A stretch of 64,000 nt of DNA, taken from positions 34,431,994-34,495,993 of the forward strand of contig NC_092322.1 in the NCBI RefSeq assembly GCF_036785885.1, read 5' to 3'. The position numbers and the translations under genes were made by a program. Each line of letters opens with the position of its first letter. The stretch's first letter is position 1. Positions 12,014 through 24,900 of the stretch are shown one piece after another. A model generated the notes under the pieces. That model searched no databases and was not told the origin of the DNA. It saw nothing but the letters and a program-made list of their open reading frames with translations. This stretch comes from Coffea arabica (Eukaryota > Streptophyta > Magnoliopsida > Gentianales > Rubiaceae).

Positions 12014-12307
12014 TTAGCAAGATTCTAGATGCATAATTAAAAATGAAAAAATAAGCGTAGAAATTTAAAAACATGTACAAGTTGCAGGAACACGTTAAAA
12101 TCAAAGCATAGATCTTTACATAGGTTAGAAGTCATGTCACATGTCAAGAGTGCATACAATGAGTCAATAATATCAAATACATGACATAGGCATCTAAGTG
12201 CCTCAAAATACAGGGGTACATGCAACAAAATACAAAATATCTCAAAGCAAAGTTCATCCCTTCTAAGTCCTGAACAAAAGTCAAAAGTCAAAAAGGTCGG
12301 AAAATCA

Positions 12308-12781
12308 CTAATAGAAGTGAACTGAACTAGAAGATCCTACAGTCTCAGAAGTGTCCTCCTCGGGACAATCGGCCATAGTCACACATTCAGCCATAAAGCC
12401 ATCCACACGGTTCCTCGCCTCCCGGACAATCCGGATAAGGTACTTCTCAGTCTCCTGAAACTGTGCATAGGAGGCGTCAGCCCTCTAATTCTCCTCAAGC
12501 ACCCTAGCCTCTAGCTCCTGAATCCGGGGCAGCCTGGGCCTCTATAGTGACCTCCATCTCCTCTCTCTCAGCTTATGCTATCCTGAGGTCACGAGTCAAC
12601 TGTCTCCACTCCTCGGTTACCCCTAACACCAAGCAGCTAGGATAGGAAAATCACTCTCGGCATGGGCATGTCCTACCCCGCCTAGCAGTGAGTACTGCAA
12701 GAGGGGTCCGCTTCCTACCATACGATACGGGATCACGGGGAGAGGTCCCTCAATCCTATCATCATCACTGCTGCTATCCAT
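12308..12781 (-). pseudogene. Degenerate coiled-coil ORF ahead of gag
   Basis: Between primer site and gag lies a GC-rich, codon-like stretch unlike its AT-rich surroundings. From an ATG at 12781 it reads MDSSSDDDRIEGPLPVIPYR, then after frame changes EEWRQLTRDLRIA, AEREEMEVTIEAQAA, IQELEARVLEEN and FQETEKYLIRIVREARNR, ending at a TAG at 12308-12310. The charged heptad pattern suggests a coiled coil of about 155 residues. At least two frameshifts and two or more stops break it. I do not know a function. The gag-only sister element has no matching GC-rich block in its leader. Confidence 0.55.
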
Positions 12782-12930
12782 ATCCTACAAATAACCCACA
12801 AAACTAAAGGTCAAATCCTTACAATCACTGATACCAATTGAAAATTCAACTTAAGGTCTATCATGCATTTCTATGACCAAAAGTTCACGACTAAGAACTT
12901 CTAACTCTACTCCAGGTATTTCAAATCTAG

Positions 12931-12944
12931 CACTCTAATATCAA
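12931..12944 (-). other. Primer-binding site of the chromovirus
   Basis: On the - strand TTGATATTAGAGTG follows the end of the 5' LTR (12946) after one or two bases. It resembles the TGGTATCAGAGC complement of initiator-Met tRNA used by most plant gypsy elements, with a few changes. Confidence 0.65.
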
Positions 12945-12945
12945 T

Positions 12946-13195
12946 TGTGATGCCCCCACTTCTCGGTAGGGTGAACCCTAGAGTATTAGCAGAACGCCTG
13001 CCCAACTCTCGTCAGCATTCACGCACTCGTTCAAACTTAATATAGAGTCACAGAACAACCATCGATTTAATTAAGAAATATTTCGAATATACAAGCCACA
13101 ACTTTTAAGGCTAGCAATTGTAATTACAATCTAGCAACCAACCATAACAAAATTTACACTTTAACAGTCATCAATTTCATACAAAAGGTATACAT
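12946..13195 (-). mobile_element. Truncated 5' LTR of the chromovirus
   Basis: The sequence TGTGATGCCCCCACTTCTC at 12946 begins about 250 bp that match the first 230 bp or so of 2964 onward, including CAGAACGCCTGCCCAAC and TTCGAATATACAAGCCACAA. Similarity stops near AAAAGGTATAC at about 13195. About 3.4 kb of LTR expected here is missing, replaced by an inverted gag segment and unrelated DNA. Confidence 0.8.
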
Positions 13196-13220
13196 TAGAG
13201 AAAATGCATTTTTGAGCACC

Positions 13221-13326
13221 AAGACTCTGAGCCAGTCAACCAAATTGGGAATCAAGAGAGGGGTGAAGATAGAGCTTTAGGGCGCTTCTTGAAATTCACC
13301 TCACCTAGGTTTCGTGGAGGGTCTGA
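13221..13326 (+). repeat. Inverted duplicate of the chromovirus gag (11733-11838)
   Basis: These 106 bp match the reverse complement of 11733-11838 with only a handful of changes. They encode the same MKFxSPRFRxGS capsid start, but on the + strand. It is either a second, + strand element truncated here or a local rearrangement that also removed the 5' LTR. The open frame then runs on into unrelated DNA to 13501, giving a chance fusion ORF that I do not call a gene. Confidence 0.75.
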
Positions 13327-13559
13327 AATTCGCTTCTTGAGCATTTGTATTTCTTGTAAATTTCTTTTTTATTTTTTAAATTCATATTTTTATGGACTAT
13401 GGCATTGTGACGTGTTAGTACCACTAGAGATTAAGGATTATTTTTATATTAGCAAGTGTAAGGGTAGTTTAGTGTTTTTAAAAATTTTGTTACACAAATA
13501 ACAAAAGGAAGGGAGGTAAGTAACATTTTTAAAACCTTAAGAGTATTAGGTGATATTAA

Positions 13560-14190
13560 GAGAAATCTTTAGGGAGAATTCTGGTATTAGCCCTTTTCGT
13601 TATTGGTCCAATTTGGTTTCTCTAATGTAATCTAGGACATTATCATCCCTTAATTTTATTATTGGCCAACTTGGTCACTCTGCTTTTGGCAAATCAATTT
13701 AAGAAGGGGCAAACGCATGATATTATATATAAAATTGATAAAAAATAAAAAATAAAAAGATCTAAAAAAAATACAAATCAAGGACGAGAGAAATTTCTTG
13801 CAATAAAAAAATAGCCTAGCTCAAAAAAAAAATTTTTTTTAAGGGCCAAACACATCTTTTATATACTAATCCTACACTATCTTACACGAGGGACGGACCC
13901 AACTAGACTTTGAGAATTTGCAGCAGTCAACTCAGATTAATATAAGGAGCTCAAAAATGCATTTTTTATTTTAAGAATTTTCTCTTCACTGCTTTGTATA
14001 TATTTTTTAAAGTTTTTGGATTTCTTTTATCCTCACTTAATTGAAAACTTTGTCCCATCATAAGTTGGTTAGTTAAAAAGTTGGAGGACAAAATTGGTAC
14101 ACCGATACAAATTTAACAAGGACATTTTCTCAAATTAAAGTACCTTGACCAAATTAGTCCAATAATAACAGTTAAGGGATGACATTATTG
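13560..14190. repeat. Possible fold-back (MITE-like) element
   Basis: An arm near 13630-13680 (GACATTATCATCCCTTAATT then ATTATTGGCC and TTGGTCA) resembles the reverse complement of 14115-14190 (AATGTCATCCCTTAAC, ATTATTGGAC, TTGGTCA). The match is imperfect over about 45 bp and the middle is AT-rich. Phrases like CCAATTTGGT are common in plant MITE ends. No clear target-site duplication was found. Confidence 0.35.
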
Positions 14191-14217
14191 CAAATTAAAA
14201 ATGATTCAGCAAAAAAA
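14191..14217. repeat. Left half of a 27-bp perfect inverted repeat split by a solo LTR
   Basis: The 27 bases starting CAAATTAAAAATGATTCAGC are the exact reverse complement of 18199-18225. The long solo LTR 14255-18171 lies between the arms, so before insertion they formed a hairpin with arms only about 65 bp apart. Confidence 0.8.
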
Positions 14218-14254
14218 AATGGATATTCATTTGAACTCTTCAGCAAAAAAAATG

Positions 14255-17200
14255 TGTGACGCCCCCCACTTCTCCCAAGGGCGAACCCAACGGTATCCGC
14301 GGGACGCCTGCCCAACTCTCGCCAGGACTCAAGACAAATCAAATCGAACTTAACGATACATACCAAATACTACGAGTCAAAATAAAGAAAAGTCGCTTCC
14401 TTAACTAAATATTTAAATCTTACATCATGTTCACAAAAGATACATCAAGTTCCAAAATGCAACCATTAAAAGTCGACTATACATTTACAGCCCCGATTCC
14501 AATCAAAAGTATAATCTAGTCGGCTTTACCAAAATCTTCCAATCCAACCTGTTAAGGAAAACAAACTAATAGGATGAGCCAATACTCAGTGAGGCCAAGA
14601 AAACACACATGCAAACACATAATCCAAGTAGCAACAACAATTACATTGTAGGTAAGGCTATCAAATTCGAATAATTCACATTTCGAATAGGAAAAATAAA
14701 CATAAACAATTCAAGGATACTGTAGCTCTCAGGAGCTAAATTCCACGTAGTCGAGTCGAAGTCTTGATCACATCTCACGTTGACACTCCGTCAACCACAT
14801 AAGTATCAAATCCGTAGATACACCACTTTTCTTCGAATCCCGTCACCGTTACACCCCCTTACCGGGCCCGCTCATTAAAGTTTTTGATAATACTCGAGTA
14901 TATCATGGCAATACTGCACGAGTAATGCCGAGCAAGATCTCTCCAATAGATCATGCTCTACAAATATCTCATGGTTTGCTAAGCTTATCGACCAAGTCCA
15001 TGCTGGCTCGATTCGCAAAGTTAGCCAACGAGTTTTGGGCGTCCCCCGAATATGAATACGAATACGAATATAAGTCGATGAGCAACGCTCAAATCGACGA
15101 TTATAAATAGGAATCACAAATACGGATCACATATACGAATCACAAGTACAAATCACATCCACATTACCATGTACAAGTTGGATACGAATTCACATAGCAA
15201 AATTCGAATATAATTTCATTTGAAAGAGAACGAGTGCGATAAAGTACACCCTCATCTCAAAATTTCAAATTTACATAACGGATAAGAAACAAATAACCAC
15301 TTAACAACAAGTTCATGCACTTGACACTCACAGTGATTCAAGTAGCGAGTTCAAATGATGGTTTAGGCGTCTCCCGTGAGATCCTCTGGAAGGTCCTCTT
15401 GAGCGCCTGAGCATTTAATAGTGAATTATCATTCACATATCCCAATTATCAAGGAAGATTGTGCACTAGTACAATCTGGGGAAATTTCATGAAAATGAAC
15501 CTCAATTACTTGTAAATCGAGGTTCAAGTGGAGTTTCTTAATGTACAAGAGCAATCGAGTTTTGTTATCTTGGAAATCAAGCACAAACGTTCAAGTATTA
15601 TCGAAGGAATAAGGAATACTTGAAAAACTCCATTTCCTTGAAATTCAGAAAATTTCAGTTTTGATACGATATTTTAAAAAAAAAGTATCTCAGATTCCAC
15701 ATGTCGAAAATTGGAAAACTTGGTACCGTTGGAAACCTCTTCCAAAGTACTAAAAGTTCTTAGAAGACACTTTTCCATGAATCTAAGTGGAAGGTATTCA
15801 AAAATGAGCTTAAAGTTGCTGTTCCAAATCATCCAGGATTGAGCCGGGGTTGGTTTTTCGCTAACTTTGAAAATTCAGCAGAATTCACTCGTTGCAAAAC
15901 AACCCTTGAAATTTGTAGCTCAATTAGAGGTACAAGTAAGGTTTAGGGCAGAACAAGCAGATCGAGAATCGGAGTTTTGAGCACCAAGATATGGTAGCTC
16001 AAAGTTGGGTAAATTTCAAGACTGTTAACAAATTTCCAGATTTGGTTCCGACTTTGGACCTTTAGTTAAGTATCGAAACGGACTTGGATTGATACCAAAT
16101 TTTGCAGTATAATACTCCTATATGAAGGGTATCTCTCTATCAAATTTCGTGGAAAAATACCTTCGGAAAGGTGGTTAACCAATCAACCAAAGTTTGGAAA
16201 AATCCTTAAGGCAATCTGTCCAAATCTAAGGTTTCAAAAACGAGGCAGTCACCGTATTTTGATCATAACTCCCTCAATTTAACTCGGAATTGGGAATGGT
16301 TGATAGTGTTAGAAAATAGATTCACAGGGCTAAAATTGTACAGAAGAAATCGTTGCAAGTTTCAGCATGCAACTGGTTTGAAATTAAGCCTAAAGTTGCA
16401 GCATCATCAAATCATTTCGGCAGAACGGAGAAACAGGATAGCCGACTTCAGATGAATGGTGTGGCTCACACACATGAAACCAGAATGTGCACTATACACC
16501 GTTGGAAACATGGGAACGTCTAGTTTCAAATGCCACTAACAGAACTTGATTTCGACGTCGGAGTACGGAGTTATGGACGAAACACGAACACTGGTCTGGT
16601 TACGACGGCAACCATTTTCCCAGATTACTAGCTTTGGAAATAAATTCGTTTGACCCACCAAAACTCAGTATTTTTCAACGAAAATTTGTACACAACTGCT
16701 ACAACATGTAAACAACATAATCAGGCCATTAAATCCTCAGTTTCTGCATTAAAATGACCGAACAGAGCAGGGGTAAAATGGGAACTTTTTGTTTCAAGAG
16801 TTCAATAACGTTTCTGGTGACAAAGCACTTTTAATCTACTTCCTTAAGCTCTAATTCAGCAACAAAACCATTATCAAACATCATCACAGCCATCAACCCA
16901 AAGTGGGAGTTCATAGAGCCCACGTTTAACAATTTTCCCAACAATACAAGCTACTAAAGTGACGATTCTAGCTCAAATGCATAAATCAAACTCCAAAAGA
17001 CAAGTTTAAGGTGATTGGTTACTACCTACTTTGATGGCTGGTTAGGACAGAAGTTTCGGCCCCTTTGAAGCTTGAAGAACCGTGAAAGCTCCTCCCTTTT
17101 CCAGCTAAATATGTTGTCCAAGACTTAGGCTAAGTGGTGCTAAATTTTTAGAAGATTTGGTGGTGATTTGCATGAGTTTTGGAAGAAGAAATGTTGAAGG

Positions 17201-18171
17201 TTTTAGTTGTCCCTTTTGCTGCTGCTATCCGGCCATGAAGCTTTGCAGAAATGAAATGAGATTGCTGGTTCCTTTGCGTACATAAGACGCTTGACGTCTA
17301 ATATATTAAATACGTCAAATCAATTACAACTAGTGCCCTACGCGCGCGTTTTGTGTTCGATTTCTCTTACGTTTGTTGCACTAGTGCACTAAACCTCTAG
17401 GGCACTTACATTCATATAAATATTATTCATTCTTAATTGTCCCAAAATAATGGTCCAAAATCCCTCAATTAAGCGCGCACGTGCAAACACGTATTTCTAA
17501 TTTAGGCGCAATAAAAATTGAAACCTTTGAAAAATTCTTATAACGATTGTACCCCTAGCTATCACTTGTGTGTTTATACCTAAAATTGCCTATTTTAGGA
17601 CCATTGTATATGTCTTAAATTTTTGAGCTTATTGTACTCCTAATTGGCTAAAGTTTTCAGACACGTTTTCACTTTTTCACTAAACAAGCTTCTAAGAAAA
17701 TAATTTTTTGAAACGAGACACTTTAAAAATATAACGAAACTATAAAACCATATATTTAGGTCTAATAAGGATAGAAAATAATATTTGGGCAAAAATCCAA
17801 ATAGATAATTAATTGAGCCAAAATTAGGGGTTTAAAAATAATAATTTTACGAGTCCTCACGTGAATTGAGTATTAATTCCTCAATTATCCTTTCTTAATC
17901 TATTATTGATCGTTCTTAATTCTCCAATATTAATACACTCTCGATTCAAATATAGTCTCGAAAAATGTGCACTCGTTGTTCCGAACTAAACGAGTTTTCA
18001 AAAAGTGAATTTTTCCAACAAAACGCTTTTAAAAATATAAAAGAGGCGTCGTTCCATATAAATGGATTTTAAATGATCGAAATAAATAATTTGGAGAAAA
18101 ATGAGTAAATAAATATTTAAACAAACTACTAATATTCGATAAAATAAAATAAAAAATTTTGGGTCCTCACA
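14255..18171 (-). mobile_element. Solo LTR (3917 bp) of the Tekay/Del-like family, TSD AAATG
   Basis: Plus-strand ends are TGTGACGCCCCC at 14255 and GGGTCCTCACA at 18171. The 5-bp duplication AAATG is perfect (14250-14254 and 18172-18176). Internal landmarks match the other long LTRs in order: CGGGACGCCTGCCCAACTCT, GATAAAGTACACCCTC, ACCGTTGGAAA, and the AT-rich 5' end. There is no internal region, so it is the product of LTR-LTR recombination. ORFs inside are not conserved. Confidence 0.92.
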
Positions 18172-18198
18172 AAATGGATATTCATTTGACACTAGTAA

Positions 18199-18225
18199 TT
18201 TTTTTGCTGAATCATTTTTAATTTG
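18199..18225. repeat. Right half of the split 27-bp inverted repeat
   Basis: Exact reverse complement of 14191-14217. The DNA from 18226 to 18521 is AT-rich spacer without a recognisable gene. Confidence 0.8.
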
Positions 18226-18521
18226 GATATTACTAGTTCAATAATATTCAAATGAATTACTAGTGTGTTTGTTCAATCAAAGTTAGAATTTGAGACACAA
18301 CAAATTTGAGTAGTTTGAATATACTAACTAATCAAATTCAAGTATATATCTATAATGTTCAAAAAATTCATTCAATTTAGTCGAGCCTCATATATACACA
18401 CATATGTAAGATACCCAATGAATATTTAATGTCAAAATGTTAATTTATACCGCTTAAATTCAACTAGATTATACTGGTTAGAGTTTAAATTTTAACTCAA
18501 ATAAGCTACAAGAAATATCAA

Positions 18522-18645
18522 GGTGAGGTCAGGAGAGGAATGGATTGGATTGTACGGGCGAGAGAATTTAAATAAGAGGTTTCAAGTTCGAATCCTCCTA
18601 CTTACACTTAAAAAAAAAAAAAAAAAAGGAAAAGGGGTGAGGTCA
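18522..18645 (+). mobile_element. Short SINE-like retroposon with 10-bp TSD
   Basis: The duplication GGTGAGGTCA at 18522-18531 and 18636-18645 brackets about 104 bp that contain AGTTCGAATCC, close to the pol III B box of tRNA-derived SINEs, and an A-rich tail at about 18609-18633. There is no clear A box, so the copy may be 5'-truncated. It lies about 260 bp before the SFT2 start codon and could be within or near that promoter. Confidence 0.7.
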
Positions 18646-18902
18646 AACTCAAGCTTGGAGCTCGACTCACTTTGGCCTAAAACTTGACCAAAAGTTTTGA
18701 AGTGGGATTTAAGTTAAAATGAAAAGCAAGGGTTTTAACGAAAAAAATAGAAAATAATGTAAACAAACCCATTAAGAAAAACTGAATCTTAAAGCAAGCT
18801 CTTCATCTCATGATAGACAAACTCCATCATCATACTTAGGCCCCCAACCTTCGACGGAAAAACTTTCTGAAAAGTGTGTTTTTTGGCTGAGATAGAAAAA
18901 CA

Positions 18903-21900
18903 ATGGAGAAAATGAATGTGGCGTTCGAGAAGATGAAAATCCTAGTGGGGATGGAAGTTGATGAGGAATCTTCACCAGATGCTGAAGATTCATCTTTTTT
19001 GGAAGATTTCAATCGTAATTGTACTTTGTCCACTAAACAGGTATTGTTCTGTTACTTTATCTTTTTTCTTAATTTGGGGTTTTCTTGAAATAATTGAGGA
19101 TTTTTTTCTGGACATTGATGATTTATGGTGCAAAGCAGTTTTGATATGTCATTCTTTATCATTGCAGCAATTCTGCACCTTGATTCAGTCGTTGTACCAG
19201 TAAAACATGTCATACACTTGATTTTGTTTCTGGAATTAGTTTGAGCTGTCAATTTTTTTTATTTTTTTATTTTTTAAATTTTCCTTGGATGCTATTTTTT
19301 CTATATTTTCTAATGTTATCTTTTGTGACTGTCAGTTTACGATTTTAGTTATTTATAATTGTCACTAATGCCTTTTGTACTCTTTAGATGGTATGAAAAT
19401 TTGGAAGTTCAAGGTTGAAAATGACATGTGGATTAAGGATTTCTTCTGAAGTTTTATCCTTCTAATAATTTGCTCAAAGGATGACAAAATGGCTTGTATG
19501 ATAGTCAAAGCTACTGATTATTGGGATTCTGCAGTATTACTTCCGTGCTTATATTTTCTAGCCTCAATAATGTTGTGAATATAGAACAAAATATGCAACC
19601 ACTGAGGACAAAATCTGTAGATGTCCATGAGTGTCTAGTTTGAGATGTAACTTCAAATTCAATAACTGTAACACTTTGTAGGCACTAGAGTTCTTGGATG
19701 CTGGATGCCTTGCTAATTAATTGACGTAGGATTTCAGTGAGCCAAGTTGGAACTTCGAGCTTTGGATGGGCCTCAAGCATGGTAGTCACTGTTTGACCAA
19801 GTAAATATAGTCACTGTTTTGCTAGTTGCAAAATTAAACCCAGATGAAGAGGTTTAGAAGTACATTTACAGGAAACAAAGGTCTAAATGTGTCTATACAT
19901 TCATTTCATAACAAATGCTAGTATGCTTTGTAAATGTAATCATTGTTATGTTATCTCTGTTTGACCAAGTAAAAGGTTTGGTGGGAACTACTTGATTTGA
20001 ACCTAATCTCACCAACCTGATATATCAAAAAGTTTGCATTTTGAGTCCATATGGAACTAGCAAAACAGCAACCAGAGCCTCCAATTCGAGTCCTGTTGCA
20101 CATTAAAGTTGCCAATGCACTTTCATTTGATGATTGTGGGAGTAGTTACTGGCTAGCTTTTTTATTTATCAATATATAAAAACACACATATGCTTTGGGG
20201 CCATTTGAAGAGGGAATAAAAACGTAGAAGAAAGATCCTAGTTAAAATTTTTTGGAATATTACAAAGAGGAACTATTGAAAAGAACATAGATGCGAAGCA
20301 GGGATACCTTCAAAACAGTGTTGCAGATGGATGATTTTGTAACAAGTTTATACACTAGGGAAGGAGAGGGCCAAATCAAGTTTGTGTCACGGCACGAAAT
20401 TTGCTTAACAGAGAGATTGTTTTTTCTGTCCAATTCTTTTTTCTGTGTAATTCAGTTGGAGTGCCTTCGCTTTGTTAACTTTAGTGGCCAAGGAACTTTG
20501 ATCAGTTATTGTACTCCATTTCAATCGTTACGCCAATAACTTTGCTAACTCTCTGTACTTTTAAGAATATAATCACTTACCAACACTTATGCTAATTTTC
20601 ATAGTTGGCATAAAAGTTATTGATCTAATAATTGTACTGTATCAAAAATTTGTAAGGAAACCTAGACATTGTTTAGTTGGTCTTCCAACTATTTGGAATT
20701 ATTTCAGGAAATGGTTCAGCTTATCATTTTATCTGATTTTAAGGTTCCTGCAGCAGTCTGTATTTGAAGCTTCTTAAATCATATAACCTATTACAGTGAA
20801 AGTATAAAATGTTTACATGCAAATCTTCTCTCTGATGATAAAACTATGAATGATTCTTCTCATCAACAATCAGTCGTTGGGTTTAAAAAGTTTTAACTCA
20901 GGAACTAAGTCTTGATGAATTTGACCTTTCAGAATCTTTTAGTCACTGGAGATTATAATATCTTAATTATTATGTTCTAATTTGTAGAAGGTTTAGGATG
21001 CTCATTTTCTTAAGAGTTTTTGGTTCATAGAACTTGTTAGGTTTTTGGAGAATGCAACGATCCTGTTTTTGTTAATACTTCTCTCCTTTTGACATTTGAA
21101 AATGAAGCACATACATTGCTCAAACTTACACTTAATTAATAAATACATTTCTTAAAAATTTTTATTTTAGAATTATTGTGAAAGAAAGATTTGATGAATG
21201 CTATTTTTATTTTGGAAATTATTGTGAAAGAAATATTTCATGAATGCCCTATACATCAGGGCTTTGAGTGAAAAATCATGATTTATTACATGAAACAGGA
21301 CCAACTATTCATTGTCTTTGTGAACCCCCTGAATAAATAGTACTAACTATGTAAGGTTGGAGGCTTCTTTTTCACTGAGTTGATAAACTTAATGCATCTA
21401 TACTTAAGACTTATATTCCACAGACATGTGCTCAAATGTTTGGAATCTCTAGTAGATGGGTGAGTTTTAACATGTTGGAAATTTTGTTTCATTGTTTTTA
21501 CTCAAAGTTAGCTTTTTTCTTACAGCTATCCAGTCGCAAATTGTAGATTTTCATTGTCTTTTTTAGTAGCTCTGATTGATAATTTTTTGTTTGCATATCT
21601 CAACAGAGGCTTTATGGTTTTGTCATATGCTTGGCGGCTGGAATCACTTGTACACTCTTGGTATGTTTCAGCTTTCATCATACTTTTCTTTTTTGATACA
21701 TTTACTTTAGTTCTTTTCATGTGTTTCCATGTGCTTTTCACCTGGCATTGATGGTAATCAAGTAGAATGGGTTTTCTGAAGTAATTGCAAGACACTTGGT
21801 CTCCTCATCTGATAAAAAAACTTGTATTTGAAAGTTCTACTAGTATGTTACCAGTTAGTTTGTCTTTTACTAGCTGCAAATTATTGCTTTTTAAATAGTA

Positions 21901-24900
21901 TACCTTCCTCTCCACATCCTATAAACTTGATTATTTTAAGAGCTTCTGGCCAGAGCTTTTATTTACCAGAATTACATTGATGAATGGGTCCAACTAAGTA
22001 GTTGTGAAGAATTTCCTTTCCAAAATGGATGTGAAGAGGCTAACAAATATCTTAGTAACAATTTAATTCTGTAATCTAGCTTGTCTTGGGATTGGATAAT
22101 GAAGTTAAAGTATTGGAGAAATATCGTGCCAAAGTATTTTACCCAAAGGATTTTGAACCTAAGAAGGGGAATTTTCTGCAATGTAAAGATTGTGCAAGAG
22201 ATGGGAGTCCACACCTAGAACATTTTCCATGTACAAAGCAAACTGGCCAATTTGCACACCAAAGAAGTGAAGATTTGGAATTTTCTGCAATGTAAAGATT
22301 GTGCAAGAGATGGGAGTCCACACCTAGAACATTTTCCATGTACAAAGCAAACTGGCCAATTTGTACACCAAAGAAGTGAAGATTTTTTTTGGTGGGGGGG
22401 GGGGGGTGGGGTGGGGTGTGTGTGTTGGGGTGGTTCAGGGTTCTGGATGCTTAATGCCATGACTACCTTGAGTTTTTATTTATTGTTTTTGTTTTTTTCC
22501 TGGATTATAGTTTTGTGGAAATTAAGTATTTCAGAATCAAATATCACACGTGAAAATGCAAAAATGATCTAATTACTTTAATATATGATGAAACTTGCAA
22601 TGTTCACTAGTGATTAATCTTGATCTCCAAAAGGAAAACATTATGCCTATTTTTGTATGCTTGTTGGTGTTATCAATGATTGAATCCTTCAAGGAGTTCT
22701 CAAGTAATTGACTTTTTAATGAATCTATATATTGTCTGTGGCATTGACGAAAAGAATTTCTCACGCCCCTGATTCTTACAAATTGGCTATCAACTTAAAA
22801 TTTATTGCGACTTTTTAGACCCTACGAGATACTCAGGCTTTTAGTGACTTTTATATTGTACAGATTTCACAGACAATTTGTTCTCAGCATTGCCTGGAGA
22901 ATTGTAACTACAAATTTCTTTGCACACATGTGGTTCAAGATGCTTTTTCACTTCCAAGTTCTAGCTCTATTGCAACTGATAGTGTTTGGAATAAAAGCAA
23001 GAGGGTGCATATCCGACCTTACCTTCACCATAGTTGGGTAAACAGCATGCAAATTATTTTGTGCCAAGTACTGGAATGAAGGGAAATTTCTAGCTCAATG
23101 CTAGCAGAATAGAAATATATTATCTTTATAGGGAAAATAAGATAAAGATCAGTTACAAAATGTGTGAAGCTTAAAGCTGTTTCATATGAGGGAAACTCAA
23201 AGCTTTATCTGGAATTCTGGTCCATCTTGAAATCCAATTTACCTCAACATCTTGAAGTCATGGCATGCAATACACAGTCCACCATCAATATGCACTATGA
23301 TCTCATAAAATTACTTTGATCAATTTATGAGGGTTATATAGACTACCATACCAAAGAAAGTTTGTAGTGACCTGATCAATTGTCCCCACCTTTAGAATTC
23401 CCATTGCTTAGCTTTCAAGTCATGAGGGCCTCGTAGATAAATTGGATCCATCACATCTTCTAAACAGTTTCCAATGTGACTCAAGTCACTTTGTGAAACT
23501 TCATCCCCTTTGCTTACCTTGTTATTCAAGGAAACTTCTTGTACAATGTTGAGGAAGGTATCATGCTCGCTTCGCCCTACCATTAAAACATAATTATTAT
23601 TCATTGTGCTTTCTTGGGAAGGTGGGAAATGGGTTTCATTGGAATTTAGAAATGGTATATGGGTTCTTCATTGTTCCAGGTTGGTCCATTGTGGCCAATA
23701 AAATGAAACATGTCTGTGTTTGTAACCTACATCCTGGACTTATTCTTTTCCCCATGTGAAAGCTTTAGCACAGAAATCCTTTTTCTCTTTTCCACAACAT
23801 GCTCATGCAATTGGAAGATCTGAACCTCTATCACATCACACAGCTTAGTTCCTTAAGTTGATATAGCCGTCCATTTCTAGTATATCATTCATTTTTCTGC
23901 TTATTCTAGTATCTCATTCAGTCTGCATTAGTTATATGTTTTTCTATTTATTTGTTGATGCCAAGATCTGGTTCTTCTGGTCAAATGAGTAATGCACAGT
24001 TTTGACTTTAGACTTTGATCTTCGTGGTTTGTTTTCAAGGAACATAAGCAGGAGCGGTGACCTTTAGCCTTATAACTTGACACTTACTCTTGTTGTATAT
24101 TTAGGATTTTGTGTTCCTGTTTTGCTTAATTGCTTCATCATGTAAAAGTACGTGATCAACATTCATGATCTCTTCATGGGCATGGAAACCTCATTGGTGT
24201 TCTAGCAAAAATGCTGTAATGCTAAGGATTTTAGTAAGAGTGATCTTAACAATGCGAGATTGCAAGATGGTTCTCTTTCATGGCTGAGTACCACTTGTTA
24301 AAGATTCTCTATTTTTTTACTTATCCGATTGCTTTGCTCTCGTTGGATATAACCTGTCCACTATATACAGCTGGTGGCATTTATGTTACAGATGACTGTC
24401 AGAAACTATCCCTCAAGGTTTTTATCAAAATGCTATGATGTCCATGGTGATGTGTCAATTATCTGATAGGCTATATGTGCATGCTGTAACCTGATATGTT
24501 CTATGTAATAGTTTCTTGAGGATTTTTGCTCTTGTAGCTGGGAAGCTTTAGCTTTCAGCAATACGGCTTATTAATCACTAAGAAAGAAACAACAAGAGGC
24601 ACTAATTTGGTCGTGTTCTGTTTACAGTCCATGCTTGTTTTCTTCAATCCGATCAAATTTGGACTAACATTCTCCTTCGGCAATCTGCTTGCTCTAGGAA
24701 GGTTTGTTCAGTTTTTTAAATTCACACTGATTTTTGAATGATGATTTGGTCTTGAAGAATATATGAGGTAGATGATTTAATCTCCAACATCATGATCATT
24801 AGTACTTAATGCCATCATGAAGTGATAGAAGTTTACATTTCCTAGAAGCCTTACTTTTACTGCTGCAGTTTGTAAGATGTTTTAGACATGTATTGTTATC

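Noticed and set aside
22086..22572. ORFs across the 109-bp duplication
   Set aside because: The Cys/His-looking peptide (CKDCARDGSPHLEHFPC) is repeated only because the DNA is duplicated. It lies within an intron and ends in G-run translation.
23392..23604. 70-codon - strand ORF in SFT2 intron 2
   Set aside because: It could be a fragment of a domesticated-transposase gene, but I see no decisive motif and no flanking signals.
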